From Candidatus Neomarinimicrobiota bacterium (GTDB lineage Bacteria > Fidelibacterota > Marinisomatia > Marinisomatales > TCS55): a stretch of DNA of 15,676 nt. The stretch spans positions 1 to 15,676 of the forward strand of contig JABIDL010000006.1 in the NCBI GenBank assembly GCA_018651745.1, given 5' to 3'. Positions within the stretch are counted from its first letter, which is position 1. Each line of letters starts with the position of its first letter. A program made the position numbers and the translations under genes. The notes under the pieces were generated by a model. The model did no database searches, was not told where the DNA came from, and was given only the letters and a program-made list of their open reading frames with translations. Of the stretch, positions 1 to 9,002 are shown in pieces.

Positions 1-2
1 AA

Positions 3-3000
3 AAATGGGTTTATTTCGGATTTAATGGAACGATGTCGGACACTGTAACGACCAGTGTAACGATTGAAGAATTTTCCGAATCAGGTCTTTGGGAATTACA
101 GTATGGGTACGGGTATGACATAGTAAATAATCAAGTCTGGTTTTATGATACTGACTTAGACACCCTCGGAATAGATGCACAATTCTTTGTGATTAACCGG
201 AATGATGATTATTCCGGTCCAACATGGCACGTATCCACTTCCGGCTCGGACAACACCGGCGACGGTTCCTATGATTTTCCCTTTGCTTCCATCCAGACGG
301 CGATTGATTCATCCAGCGATGGCGACAGCATCTTGGTGGCGGAAGGAACATATAATGTGAACGATTTGACTGTTTCGGACAAATCCCTGACATTGAAAGG
401 TGTGTACGGCCGCGATTTCACCATTCTCGATGGGGAGGATGCTCATCGGATTCTGACCGTTAACAATGCAAGTACCTATACTTTTAACATGAGTGGTTTT
501 ACGGTGACAGATGGTGACGCGCTGTCAAACTCCGGTTACGTGATGAGTGTGGAAGGCGGAATGGCGACATTCTCTGATATGATCCTGGAAGACAGTGGAC
601 AGAATACTGGGAACACACTTTTTCGGGGGAATGATCCTGATTCAACCACCTTTAAGAATTGCATTGTCAGAAACAATTCAGCAGAAAACGCCGCCGGTGT
701 AGGATATGCAACATTAAAATATTGCCTTGTGTACGGTAATTCAGGATGGAACAACACGAATCCTGTTGAGGAATGTATCGTGATTAACTGTACTATTGTA
801 AACAATGGTGGCGGTGCAGGAAATTCGTGGACGACTGGCGGGGCTACAAACAGCCAGATCGTGAATTCCATTATCCGTGAAAATGGAGGTGCAGGACAGA
901 TCTATTATTATTCCGGATCAACACTGACTGGTGTCACTTATTCAAATATTGAGGACGGATATACAGGAACTGGAAACATAGATGCTGATCCGCTTTTCAC
1001 CGATCCTGATAGCGGTGACTTTTCACTTCAAGCAGAATCACCGGCGATAGACGCCGGCGACCCTAATTCCGATTATGATCCGGACGGCACCATCGCCGAC
1101 ATGGGCGCCTATTATTATCATCAATCAGCACAGCCTTCCAATGATAACTACTCCCTCAGCTTCGATGGGGTAGATGATTATGTAGATATTCCAAACCTGG
1201 TTGATGGCAGTACCAGTCTCACGATTGAAGCTTGGTTCAAATACGAAAATACGGATACATGGAGATGGATCTACGGCGGCGGTTCGGACTGGGTTGATGT
1301 TGGGGCCAGTGTTGCCAGTGGCGGGAATACAATCAGATATCATTTCAAGACCACAGACGGCAGCTTTTCCAATGGTGACGGGTCCATCCAACTTTCACCC
1401 TATAGGTGGTACCATTTTGCAATGACCTACGATGGCTCTGCTGTGAAGGGATACATTGACGGCCAGCTTGATTTTGAAACTTCATTTTCAGGGTCTGTTG
1501 AAACCAACCAAAACCAGATGATTGGCGCCGGTTACACCAATGCCGGTGAATTTTTCAAGGGCAATTTAGATGATGTCAGAATTTGGGGTTATGACAGATC
1601 CCAATCAGAAATTCAGGATAATATGTTTGATGTGGACCCAGCATCTGAGATCTACCTCGAAGGGTGCTGGACGTTTAACGAAGGAACAGGAGACACTACT
1701 TACGGACAAAGTAGCAACCCTCACGAAGCCGTAATCTACGGCGCTTCGTGGAGTACGGATGTGCCGGATTCATCAGTTAGTATTAGTCCGGAGCCAAACC
1801 TGCGAGTGAATTGGATGGAATCCATTTATCATGTCCAACCCGGTGACGAAATTGGCGATTCTATTTATGTGGAAATAATCAATGTTGGCGAAGCCGATGC
1901 CTCTAATTTTGATGTCGGGTTTTACATTTCAGAAGATAGTATTATAACAACTTCAGATCATCTCTTAACCGATGGGCGCGTAAATGTTACTTTTCTAGCC
2001 TCCGGTGATACGACGGTGATAGATTTACCTACCGATGTATCTGTCCCGAATGATTTACCTGACGGCATTTACTATTTCAGTCCTATCGTGGACGAATTCA
2101 ATGTGGTTCAGGAATACGATGAGTCCGACAATTTCTGGCTGCATCACATGCGTATCGGCGATCCGGATTTTTCCCTCAGCTTCGATGGGGTGGATGATTA
2201 TGTTGTCATCGCTGACGACCCCAGCCTAAATCCTTCTGATGCGATTACTGTCAGTGCTTGGATCAAGCCCTATTCCTGGGACGGCAACCGACGCGTTCTG
2301 CAAAAAGGTGCCGGAGACGAATTTATTTTGGAAGGCGAGGATAGCGATCATTTTGAATTTGTAGTAAACGGTCAGGGATATTCGGTGGAAACTGTGCTCC
2401 CACCCCTGAATGTTTGGACGCACGTGGCTGGTGTTTACAATGGCGATTACGCTTTTCTGTATATTGATGGACAGCTACAAGCAAGCACGTTTATTGGCCA
2501 AACTTTAACCACCACCACCGATCCGCTTTACATCGGCACCAAAAATGAAACATCACCGGACACTGATCATTTCAATGGATTAATTGATGACGTTCGTCTG
2601 TGGGGCCGCGCGCTGGATGAATCTGAAATTTTACCAAATATGTATTTTGAACCAAATTGGGATGATGATTTGCGACCAATCGCTTTTTGGCCTTTTCATG
2701 AGGGCGGTGGCGATTCTGTATATAGCTGGACTGAAAATATGCATCATGGATCAATTAACGGTGCTTCGTGGAGTGCTGATGTCCCGGATAAACCCACCGG
2801 ATCCATTAATATAGAGTTCACCTCAGTCCGCCCCGATTCCGGCTACCTGTGGGTGGGGCTCTGGTTTCCCGGAAGCGATATTTATAATCGTGGTCCCGAT
2901 GTTGGTCGAGATTCTATTTATGTCAATTTTGCAAGTCAATCCATGCAGACCATGTTATTTAACGGTCTTCCTGATGCCGAGGGATATATTGTCCGATCAC

Positions 3001-6000
3001 GTTTTGATGCCATTGATTCTCCCACCAACGGCCCGGACGACTGTGATAACGGGTATGACCTGGAAGGCATTACCGATCCCATAAACATTTACCTTGGCGG
3101 CACAGTTTATTCCGATCTGGCACTGGATGAATGCTCCGGACCATACGAGGCTGGATCATCGTATTTTGGTACCGATTTCAGCCGCATTCGCGTATGGGAA
3201 GGAAATCCGGTCAATCCCGATGCAAACCAAAATGCTTTTGCCATTACCGGAGATCAAATCACAGTAGAAGCGTGGGTGTATCTCATGAACCTTCCGGTTG
3301 GCGATGGGTACGATATTGTTTTGCGTCCTTTCGGTGGAGGGGAAGCCCGCGGGTCCTATGGTCTGCATCTTCAATACGATGAACAGGGAAATCCGGTGTG
3401 GGCATTCAGCATTTCTGATACCGTTTCCAATATCGGTTATGTTTCAAGTTCGATGGTTTCGCAGGGAAGTTGGACCCACGTGGCCGGGACGTATGATGGT
3501 ACCAGTATGAAACTTTATTTAGATGGAAACTTGCAGGCTGAAGTTCAATATACGGGTACGATTGGCTATGGTGACACCGGGTTTTATATCGGTGGATACT
3601 TGGGCGGACAAGATGATTTTTTTCACGGCATTATCCGGGATGTCAGCATTTGGGATGTATCTCGGCCCGGGGCAAGTATTCTGATAGATTTAACCACCCC
3701 GCCTACCGGGTCAGAACCCAATCTGCAAGGGTATTGGCCTTTGAATGAATTCACGGAATTCAATGGAAATTATCCAATTTCTGAGGATCATTCTCCAAAT
3801 GAAAATCATTTATTTGTTCAGGGCAATGTTTCCATGGTGGATGCAGCGATTGGTGATCCAAATATTCTAATTGAACCTTGGGGTAACAATTATTATCAAG
3901 GAAATGGCGTTGAAAATGAACCGTTCAGGTTTGGTCCCGTTGTAGATGGCTGGCCACTGACATGGTCGTTATCAAGCGCACCGTCAGGAATGACTATTGA
4001 TGCCAATGGACATATCGATTGGACACCATCAAGTAATCAAGATGGAACGTACATTGTGTATGTTCATGGTAGTAATTCCATATCTTCGGCCCAAAGTGAA
4101 TTAAGAATTTTTGTAGATGAATTTCCGGTGGATTCCCGGGAACACAATAATAACAATGTTTCTTATAGCGTTATGAATAACGGCGTGCTTGGCGCTGACA
4201 GAGGAATCGGTACGGGATTCCAATTCAATGGGGAATTTGGGTTGTATGAAGGAAGCTTGATTATTGGGCAAACCGATTACCAGATTTCCGGTGCATTGTA
4301 TGAACGTGAATTCGCCACCCGCAGCATGATGTCTGAAAGAACAAGCCCATTCAACGGATTCGACCAGGCATTTCAATCCGATTTTGATGACAGCCGGGTA
4401 CAAAACCCCATTGGCGTGCACGTCTTCCAGAATTCTTATTCCAAATCCAATGCGCCTGATAATGATTATGTGATTATGGATTATGAGTTGATGAATACAT
4501 CAGGCCAAGATCTTACAGGAATTTATATAGGGCTTGCAATGGACTGGGATGTGGGCGATTACCTCAACAATTCCGGCGGATTCGATCCGGATAGAAATCT
4601 CAGTTATGTGTATGAAACTTCAACCGGGCCCAATCGTGTCCAACGCTCAGAAGATGAAGGAATGCTGAAAAAAAGGAATTCTACTGATCGCAATGCTCGA
4701 ACCTCACCAACATATTTCGGTGTATCTGCGCTAACGGATAGTGTTTCAGGTCATTATATTCAAATAGGGCAATTTGATTCGACTTATTTTTACCTCATGA
4801 CGCACATCGAATCTCAAGACTCCGTGGGCGATGCAAGAGCATACTTATCAGTCGGCCCGTTTGATATTCCCGCTTACGACACGATTTCCACAATGTTTGC
4901 GGTGCTCGGAGGCGAAAACTTGGCGGATCTTCAGGCCAATGCCGATGCAGCCAAAATGGCGGTCATGTCTTCAGGCCCCGTCATTTCCGTTTATCCGGAT
5001 TCACTTAATTTCACTGTATTCCCGCCGGAGAATGAGCAGTCGCAAACATTAACAATAGAGAATACCGGGAATGCGCCATTGGAAGTGCAAATAAGTACAG
5101 GCACACTTCCCGTCACCGATATAGATGGGAATGTCTATCAAACTATACAAATCGGCGACCAAGTATGGATGGCGGAAAATTTGAAAGTAACCAAATTTCG
5201 GGATGGAACTGACATTCCTACAGGCTACAACAACACAGATTGGTCAAATCTTTCAACCGGAGCCTATGCGGTTTACAATGATGACGAAACGAACGCCGAC
5301 ACCTACGGCTACCTTTATAATTGGTACGCCGTGGACGACAGCCGCATTATCGCCCCGGAAGGATGGCACGTATCCACGAATGATGAATGGACAGAATTAA
5401 CAAATTATCTTGGGTTTAATGCAGGAAGTATACTTGCCGGTAATGCAGATTTATGGACTGATGGAAATTTAAAAAATAACGCAGAATTTGGGTCAAGCGA
5501 CTTTATGGCCCTTCCGGGTGGCTACCGCAGTGGCTATATTGATAATTACAACTCTTTAGGAATGAATGGCAAATTTTGGACTTCAACGGAGGATTACAAT
5601 GCTAACAATGGTTTTAGTTGGTATCTGAATTACAGTCAATCGTCGGTCATTTATTCTGCTAGCGGCAAGTCGTACGGACAATCTGTTCGTTGCGTCCAAG
5701 ATCAAACTGCTGTAACTGCGGTAGTCGTATCGTCCCAGCGAGAAATTGCCAAGGATAAATCCGGCGTCTCAACAACCAATACCCAATTCCCAATACCCAA
5801 TACCCGAACTTCCCGCACCGACTGGCTCACCCTTTCGGCTGACACGCTTACTATTCAGCCGGGAACTTCCGCTGACGTAACGGTAACGGTTAACGCCGCC
5901 GGCTTAGATCCCGGGGATTACAGCGACAATATAATGATCACCAGCAACGATTCCACAAACAGCAGTGTGAATATCCCGGTGAATATGAGCGTACTTTACA

Positions 6001-9000
6001 GTGGACCTTCAACATGGCATATCTCTACCGACGGTGATGATGCCGCCGGTGACGGCTCAGCAGAGTTGCCTTTTGCCAGCATTCAACACGGAATTGATAT
6101 GGCAAATGACGGAGACAGCATTCTGGTTGATTCCGGAGATTTTAATGAAAATATATTTATGGGTAAAGATTTAGTATTAAAAAGTTTGTATGGACCGCAA
6201 ATAACATCCATCATTCATTCTAGTGTGGATTATGCCCTTGTAACATTTTATGGCGGTGGTAATTCTAATTTGTCCGGGTTTTCTTTAAAAAATGGAAACC
6301 GGACAGGGCAGGGCGGTTCCGCAATTGATATCTATTCATCTGTCACAGATGTCTTTATTGATAACTGTATCCTTGAAAATAATGTTGCGCAATCTGCAGA
6401 TGCTTGGGGTGGAACAATCCTTGTACATGGTGACAGTGTATCTTCTAACATTAAAATTTCAAATTCAATCCTTCGGAATAATACCAATAGCAATGGCTGC
6501 TCGGCCATCCGCATAGGCGATAATCTTGATCCGGTAAAAATAGTTAATACATTAATTGCTGATAATGACGGCCCGGCTGTTCATTTAAACAACGGGAAAA
6601 TAAATATGGTCAATTGCACTATTGTCGGTCAATCGGATAACCCTGATGTTTTTATCCTCAATTCAAATTCCTATGGATTGCTGATTAATTCGATTTACGC
6701 CAACGCCGCCCAAGGTCCCGAAGTAACCAATAATTCGTTATTGGATGTCGTTTATTCAAACATTGAAGGCGGATGGACAGGTGCAGGGAATATTGATTTC
6801 AATCCATTATTTTCAGATACAGCCAACGGCGATTACCGACTTTCTGATTCATCTTCCTGCATAGGCGCCGGAATTGATTCGATAGAAATTGCCGGCATTT
6901 GGTATGTCGCCCCCGATTATGATCTTGACAACAATTCTCGTCCCAACCCTGAGAACTCAAACCCGGACATAGGCGCCTACGAAAATCCGCTTGGAATTAC
7001 GTCCAACAATGCGCCTTCTGTCTCTTTAAATATGACGTTGGAAGAACAGCATGGATTTGTTTTATTTAATATAGATATGAGCGATCCGGACGGAGATGAA
7101 CTCAATGCTGTCCTGTATTTTTCAACCGATTCAAGTAACTGGATTGAAGCGTCGGCGCAACCAATAGGAGCTTCAAAATCCGAACCATCTAATGATCAAA
7201 CTAAATCTTTGGCAATGGGTGGAATTGATCTTCCCCAGAATTCGCGATCGTCTTCAAGGTCTTGGATGTCGTGGGATTCTCAATATGATCTGGGTGATGT
7301 AATGGTCAACGATGTGTGGCTCAAAGCAGAAGTGAATGATGGTTTTATAGCGGTTAACGGATTTCTTGGACCTTTTGCAGTGGATAACCACATCGGAACT
7401 GTAGTGTTTTATAATCCGCCAACAGAAGAAATTTCCGGTGAGGTTGAGGTGAACTACCTGATTTCAGATTCAACCAATGACGAATATAATATGACAGTTT
7501 CTTATTCCGCGGACGGCGGGTCTTCTTGGATGGAACCGACCCTAATCAATCCAATCTCGGATCCGCTGACTCCGTCGGATTATTCCGGCAACTTTACCTG
7601 GAATACGACAACAGATTTGGCAAATTATGATGGCCAAATACTTCTCGCTCTTTCATTATCGGACGGATGGGAATATGGAAATGCCGATACAATTGATTTT
7701 ACCGTGGACAATCAGGATCTCATCAATTTGGTAAGTTATTCCCCGGACACCTCGGCACTTTTGAATTGGTACGACTCATTTTTGCTGTTTTTCCCGGGGG
7801 AATTAGATCAGTCAACGGTGGATTCCGGCATCACACTTTCCGGAAGTATAAGTGGCCCAATTTCAGTATCAACCAATATAATGACAATAGGTTCTCAGGT
7901 TCGGGTTTCACTAATTCCTGATGATAATTTTTACGCAGGCGAAACCGTAACGCTTATCATTTCTACTCAATTAAAAGATACACTTGGCAATCCGTACGAC
8001 GGAAATATGAATGGTGATCAGGATGATGATTTGGATATCACAATCCTTGAATATGATACGCCTTACCTCGCCGATTATGACAATTCTGCTCTTGTTGATT
8101 TTTCAGATCTCTTGGCGTTTCAGCAAGCATGGTGGGAACCGACCAATTATGGCGAACGTGAAACAGGTCCGGCCGAAGGGACTGCTCCGAATTTAAGGAT
8201 TGTTCCCGATGGCAAAATTGATTTTGAAGATCTCATGGTTTTTGTCCAAATGTGGAACTGGTCTGCAGGATTTATTCCAAACGACGGCTGGATGACGAAT
8301 GCTCGTACCACAGAAAATTCCGGAATTTCCGTCGAAACGACGTTCCCGAAAAAACAAGTCGGTGTCGAGGTCGAATCTCTTTATTTGAACATTAATGTTG
8401 ATTCGTTAGCGCGCGTCGGCGCAGGGGAGTTACTTATTGCTTACGATCCATTGGCTCTTGAATTTAAGAACGCAGTTGCCGCACAGCATGCTAACTGGAT
8501 CGTTCTTGCCAGTGCGTCAGAAACAGAAGGCATTCTTCGTATAAATCTCGCAGATTTCAGTACAGATTTAACCCTAGGATCTGCATTGGCATCAATTGAG
8601 TTTCGGACACTTCAGGATGTGGAAACATCCATTAATTGGCAAGCAGATATCCGCGACCGCTCCGGAATGATCTGGGAAAAGGCCTCTGGGCAAACTGATT
8701 TCTCCACGGTTCCGCCATTGCCAATTGTGTTTGCATTGCACCAGAATTTCCCGAACCCGTTTAATCCCACAACAACAGTTCGCTACGATCTTCCTGAAGA
8801 TTCCCGTGTTCGTTTGACTGTTTACGATATTCAAGGAAGGGAAGTCACTATCATTTCTAATGATATTCAGCCTGCAGGATTCCGCTCAATTATTTGGAAT
8901 GGTCGCGATTCTCACGGGCGTTCCGTTGCCGCCGGTATGTATTTTCTGCGTTTGGACACGCCGTCCTATCACGATACGCGGAAAATGATTTTACTGAAAT

Positions 9001-9002
9001 AA
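3..9002 (+). CDS. Giant multidomain T9SS-exported surface protein, 5'-partial
   Basis: The frame is open to the left edge, and the first Met (nt 33, residue 1 here) starts a non-hydrophobic stretch without a signal peptide, so the N-terminus lies outside the window. Domains by resemblance: right-handed beta-helix with a choice-of-anchor-Q-like end, SPAIDAGDP (about 64-365); LamG (371-581); CARDB-like Ig (586-710); LamG (712-923); unrecognised (923-1065); LamG (1067-1275); putative Ig (1276-1366); a module seen in FCB secreted proteins (1367-1648); HYDIN/BACON-like Ig (1649-1989) interrupted by a FISUMP domain (1692-1892); second beta-helix (1993-2320); two Ig/Fn3-like domains (2323-2564); SbsA-like Ig (2564-2675); dockerin-like pair (2676-2745); cohesin-like (2766-2887); T9SS type A/FlgD-like tail (2899-2989). 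I see no membrane segment and no enzyme signature. Export through the outer membrane by T9SS, with cleavage or anchoring of the tail, follows from family knowledge. An adhesive or carbohydrate-binding role is inferred from LamG and FISUMP. The gene, export route and tail are secure; the exact function is unknown. Confidence 0.93.
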   Translation, partial: KWVYFGFNGTMSDTVTTSVTIEEFSESGLWELQYGYGYDIVNNQVWFYDTDLDTLGIDAQFFVINRNDDYSGPTWHVSTSGSDNTGDGSYDFPFASIQTAIDSSSDGDSILVAEGTYNVNDLTVSDKSLTLKGVYGRDFTILDGEDAHRILTVNNASTYTFNMSGFTVTDGDALSNSGYVMSVEGGMATFSDMILEDSGQNTGNTLFRGNDPDSTTFKNCIVRNNSAENAAGVGYATLKYCLVYGNSGWNNTNPVEECIVINCTIVNNGGGAGNSWTTGGATNSQIVNSIIRENGGAGQIYYYSGSTLTGVTYSNIEDGYTGTGNIDADPLFTDPDSGDFSLQAESPAIDAGDPNSDYDPDGTIADMGAYYYHQSAQPSNDNYSLSFDGVDDYVDIPNLVDGSTSLTIEAWFKYENTDTWRWIYGGGSDWVDVGASVASGGNTIRYHFKTTDGSFSNGDGSIQLSPYRWYHFAMTYDGSAVKGYIDGQLDFETSFSGSVETNQNQMIGAGYTNAGEFFKGNLDDVRIWGYDRSQSEIQDNMFDVDPASEIYLEGCWTFNEGTGDTTYGQSSNPHEAVIYGASWSTDVPDSSVSISPEPNLRVNWMESIYHVQPGDEIGDSIYVEIINVGEADASNFDVGFYISEDSIITTSDHLLTDGRVNVTFLASGDTTVIDLPTDVSVPNDLPDGIYYFSPIVDEFNVVQEYDESDNFWLHHMRIGDPDFSLSFDGVDDYVVIADDPSLNPSDAITVSAWIKPYSWDGNRRVLQKGAGDEFILEGEDSDHFEFVVNGQGYSVETVLPPLNVWTHVAGVYNGDYAFLYIDGQLQASTFIGQTLTTTTDPLYIGTKNETSPDTDHFNGLIDDVRLWGRALDESEILPNMYFEPNWDDDLRPIAFWPFHEGGGDSVYSWTENMHHGSINGASWSADVPDKPTGSINIEFTSVRPDSGYLWVGLWFPGSDIYNRGPDVGRDSIYVNFASQSMQTMLFNGLPDAEGYIVRSRFDAIDSPTNGPDDCDNGYDLEGITDPINIYLGGTVYSDLALDECSGPYEAGSSYFGTDFSRIRVWEGNPVNPDANQNAFAITGDQITVEAWVYLMNLPVGDGYDIVLRPFGGGEARGSYGLHLQYDEQGNPVWAFSISDTVSNIGYVSSSMVSQGSWTHVAGTYDGTSMKLYLDGNLQAEVQYTGTIGYGDTGFYIGGYLGGQDDFFHGIIRDVSIWDVSRPGASILIDLTTPPTGSEPNLQGYWPLNEFTEFNGNYPISEDHSPNENHLFVQGNVSMVDAAIGDPNILIEPWGNNYYQGNGVENEPFRFGPVVDGWPLTWSLSSAPSGMTIDANGHIDWTPSSNQDGTYIVYVHGSNSISSAQSELRIFVDEFPVDSREHNNNNVSYSVMNNGVLGADRGIGTGFQFNGEFGLYEGSLIIGQTDYQISGALYEREFATRSMMSERTSPFNGFDQAFQSDFDDSRVQNPIGVHVFQNSYSKSNAPDNDYVIMDYELMNTSGQDLTGIYIGLAMDWDVGDYLNNSGGFDPDRNLSYVYETSTGPNRVQRSEDEGMLKKRNSTDRNARTSPTYFGVSALTDSVSGHYIQIGQFDSTYFYLMTHIESQDSVGDARAYLSVGPFDIPAYDTISTMFAVLGGENLADLQANADAAKMAVMSSGPVISVYPDSLNFTVFPPENEQSQTLTIENTGNAPLEVQISTGTLPVTDIDGNVYQTIQIGDQVWMAENLKVTKFRDGTDIPTGYNNTDWSNLSTGAYAVYNDDETNADTYGYLYNWYAVDDSRIIAPEGWHVSTNDEWTELTNYLGFNAGSILAGNADLWTDGNLKNNAEFGSSDFMALPGGYRSGYIDNYNSLGMNGKFWTSTEDYNANNGFSWYLNYSQSSVIYSASGKSYGQSVRCVQDQTAVTAVVVSSQREIAKDKSGVSTTNTQFPIPNTRTSRTDWLTLSADTLTIQPGTSADVTVTVNAAGLDPGDYSDNIMITSNDSTNSSVNIPVNMSVLYSGPSTWHISTDGDDAAGDGSAELPFASIQHGIDMANDGDSILVDSGDFNENIFMGKDLVLKSLYGPQITSIIHSSVDYALVTFYGGGNSNLSGFSLKNGNRTGQGGSAIDIYSSVTDVFIDNCILENNVAQSADAWGGTILVHGDSVSSNIKISNSILRNNTNSNGCSAIRIGDNLDPVKIVNTLIADNDGPAVHLNNGKINMVNCTIVGQSDNPDVFILNSNSYGLLINSIYANAAQGPEVTNNSLLDVVYSNIEGGWTGAGNIDFNPLFSDTANGDYRLSDSSSCIGAGIDSIEIAGIWYVAPDYDLDNNSRPNPENSNPDIGAYENPLGITSNNAPSVSLNMTLEEQHGFVLFNIDMSDPDGDELNAVLYFSTDSSNWIEASAQPIGASKSEPSNDQTKSLAMGGIDLPQNSRSSSRSWMSWDSQYDLGDVMVNDVWLKAEVNDGFIAVNGFLGPFAVDNHIGTVVFYNPPTEEISGEVEVNYLISDSTNDEYNMTVSYSADGGSSWMEPTLINPISDPLTPSDYSGNFTWNTTTDLANYDGQILLALSLSDGWEYGNADTIDFTVDNQDLINLVSYSPDTSALLNWYDSFLLFFPGELDQSTVDSGITLSGSISGPISVSTNIMTIGSQVRVSLIPDDNFYAGETVTLIISTQLKDTLGNPYDGNMNGDQDDDLDITILEYDTPYLADYDNSALVDFSDLLAFQQAWWEPTNYGERETGPAEGTAPNLRIVPDGKIDFEDLMVFVQMWNWSAGFIPNDGWMTNARTTENSGISVETTFPKKQVGVEVESLYLNINVDSLARVGAGELLIAYDPLALEFKNAVAAQHANWIVLASASETEGILRINLADFSTDLTLGSALASIEFRTLQDVETSINWQADIRDRSGMIWEKASGQTDFSTVPPLPIVFALHQNFPNPFNPTTTVRYDLPEDSRVRLTVYDIQGREVTIISNDIQPAGFRSIIWNGRDSHGRSVAAGMYFLRLDTPSYHDTRKMILLK
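1152..1183 (+). repeat. Direct repeat, copy 1 (LamG module 1 start)
   Basis: These 32 nt encode the LamG opening SLSFDGVDDYV and match 2172-2203 at all but one position (a/g at 1172/2192). The pair lies exactly 1,020 nt (340 codons) apart. It marks the start of two LamG modules of equal length within the giant gene and suggests a fairly recent internal duplication or gene conversion. Confidence 0.8.
2172..2203 (+). repeat. Direct repeat, copy 2 (LamG module 2 start)
   Basis: Partner of 1152-1183. A second matched stretch, gcttcgtggagt, occurs at the module ends (1743-1754 and 2763-2774) with the same 1,020-nt offset. The two LamG modules therefore keep register from end to end, although their interiors have diverged. 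Confidence 0.8.
5097..5819 (+). other. FISUMP (C-type-lectin-like) domain inserted inside an Ig-like domain
   Basis: This part of the giant gene encodes a complete Fibrobacter-succinogenes-major-paralogous domain. It begins TDIDGNVYQTIQIGDQVWMA, continues through YGYLYNWYAV, APEGWHVSTNDEW and ALPGGYRSG, and ends SYGQSVRCVQD. It is followed by a Ser/Thr-rich linker. The residues before it (LTIENTGNAPLEVQIS) and after it (DWLTLSADTLTIQPGTSADV) read as the two halves of one BACON/HYDIN-like Ig domain, in which the first half normally runs directly into the W-L-x-L-S strand. The domain identity is confident. The insertion reading rests on how well the two flanks fit together. Confidence 0.75.
5776..5803 (+). 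repeat. Four tandem heptanucleotides (ccaatac/ccaattc)
   Basis: Four consecutive 7-nt units (ccaatac, ccaattc, ccaatac, ccaatac) lie in the linker between the inserted FISUMP domain and the second half of the split Ig domain. Seven is not a multiple of three, so the units are read in shifting frames and give a non-periodic peptide, NTQFPIPNT. A change of one unit would shift the frame, and a change of three units (21 nt) would keep it. Confidence 0.8.
8058..8265 (+). other. Dockerin-like double calcium-loop segment
   Basis: Two Asp-rich loop-helix segments, ADYDNSALVDFSDLLAFQQA and VPDGKIDFEDLMVFVQMWNW, are separated by about 30 residues. They have the D-x-D/N-x-x-x-x-D-F-x-D-L pattern of dockerin type I repeats, which is common in secreted proteins of FCB bacteria. 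The second loop is degenerate, lacking some acidic positions. A cohesin-like domain follows. Calcium binding is inferred from the family. Confidence 0.6.
8727..8999 (+). other. T9SS type A / FlgD-Ig-like C-terminal sorting domain
   Basis: The last roughly 90 residues begin FALHQNFPNPFNPTTTVRYD, continue through VRLTVYDIQGREV and AAGMYFLRL, and end KMILLK. This is the conserved tail of T9SS cargo in FCB bacteria (Por secretion system type A or the related FlgD-like Ig fold). It is a beta-sandwich recognised by the outer-membrane translocon and usually removed or used for anchoring. It identifies the giant protein as exported even though its signal peptide is outside the window. Confidence 0.9.

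Noticed and set aside
224-5378. Identical 15-nt stretch atggcacgtatccac in beta-helix 1 and in the FISUMP domain
   Set aside because: It encodes WHVST, a conserved motif in both unrelated families, so it is best explained as coincidence rather than duplication.
5105-5708. C-type-lectin-like FISUMP domain as a diversity-generating retroelement target
   Set aside because: I see no reverse transcriptase, template repeat or adenine-biased variable region in the window.
5776-5803. Heptad array as a telomere or a CRISPR
   Set aside because: It has only four short units inside a coding frame with no spacers, and the flanks are ordinary bacterial coding sequence.
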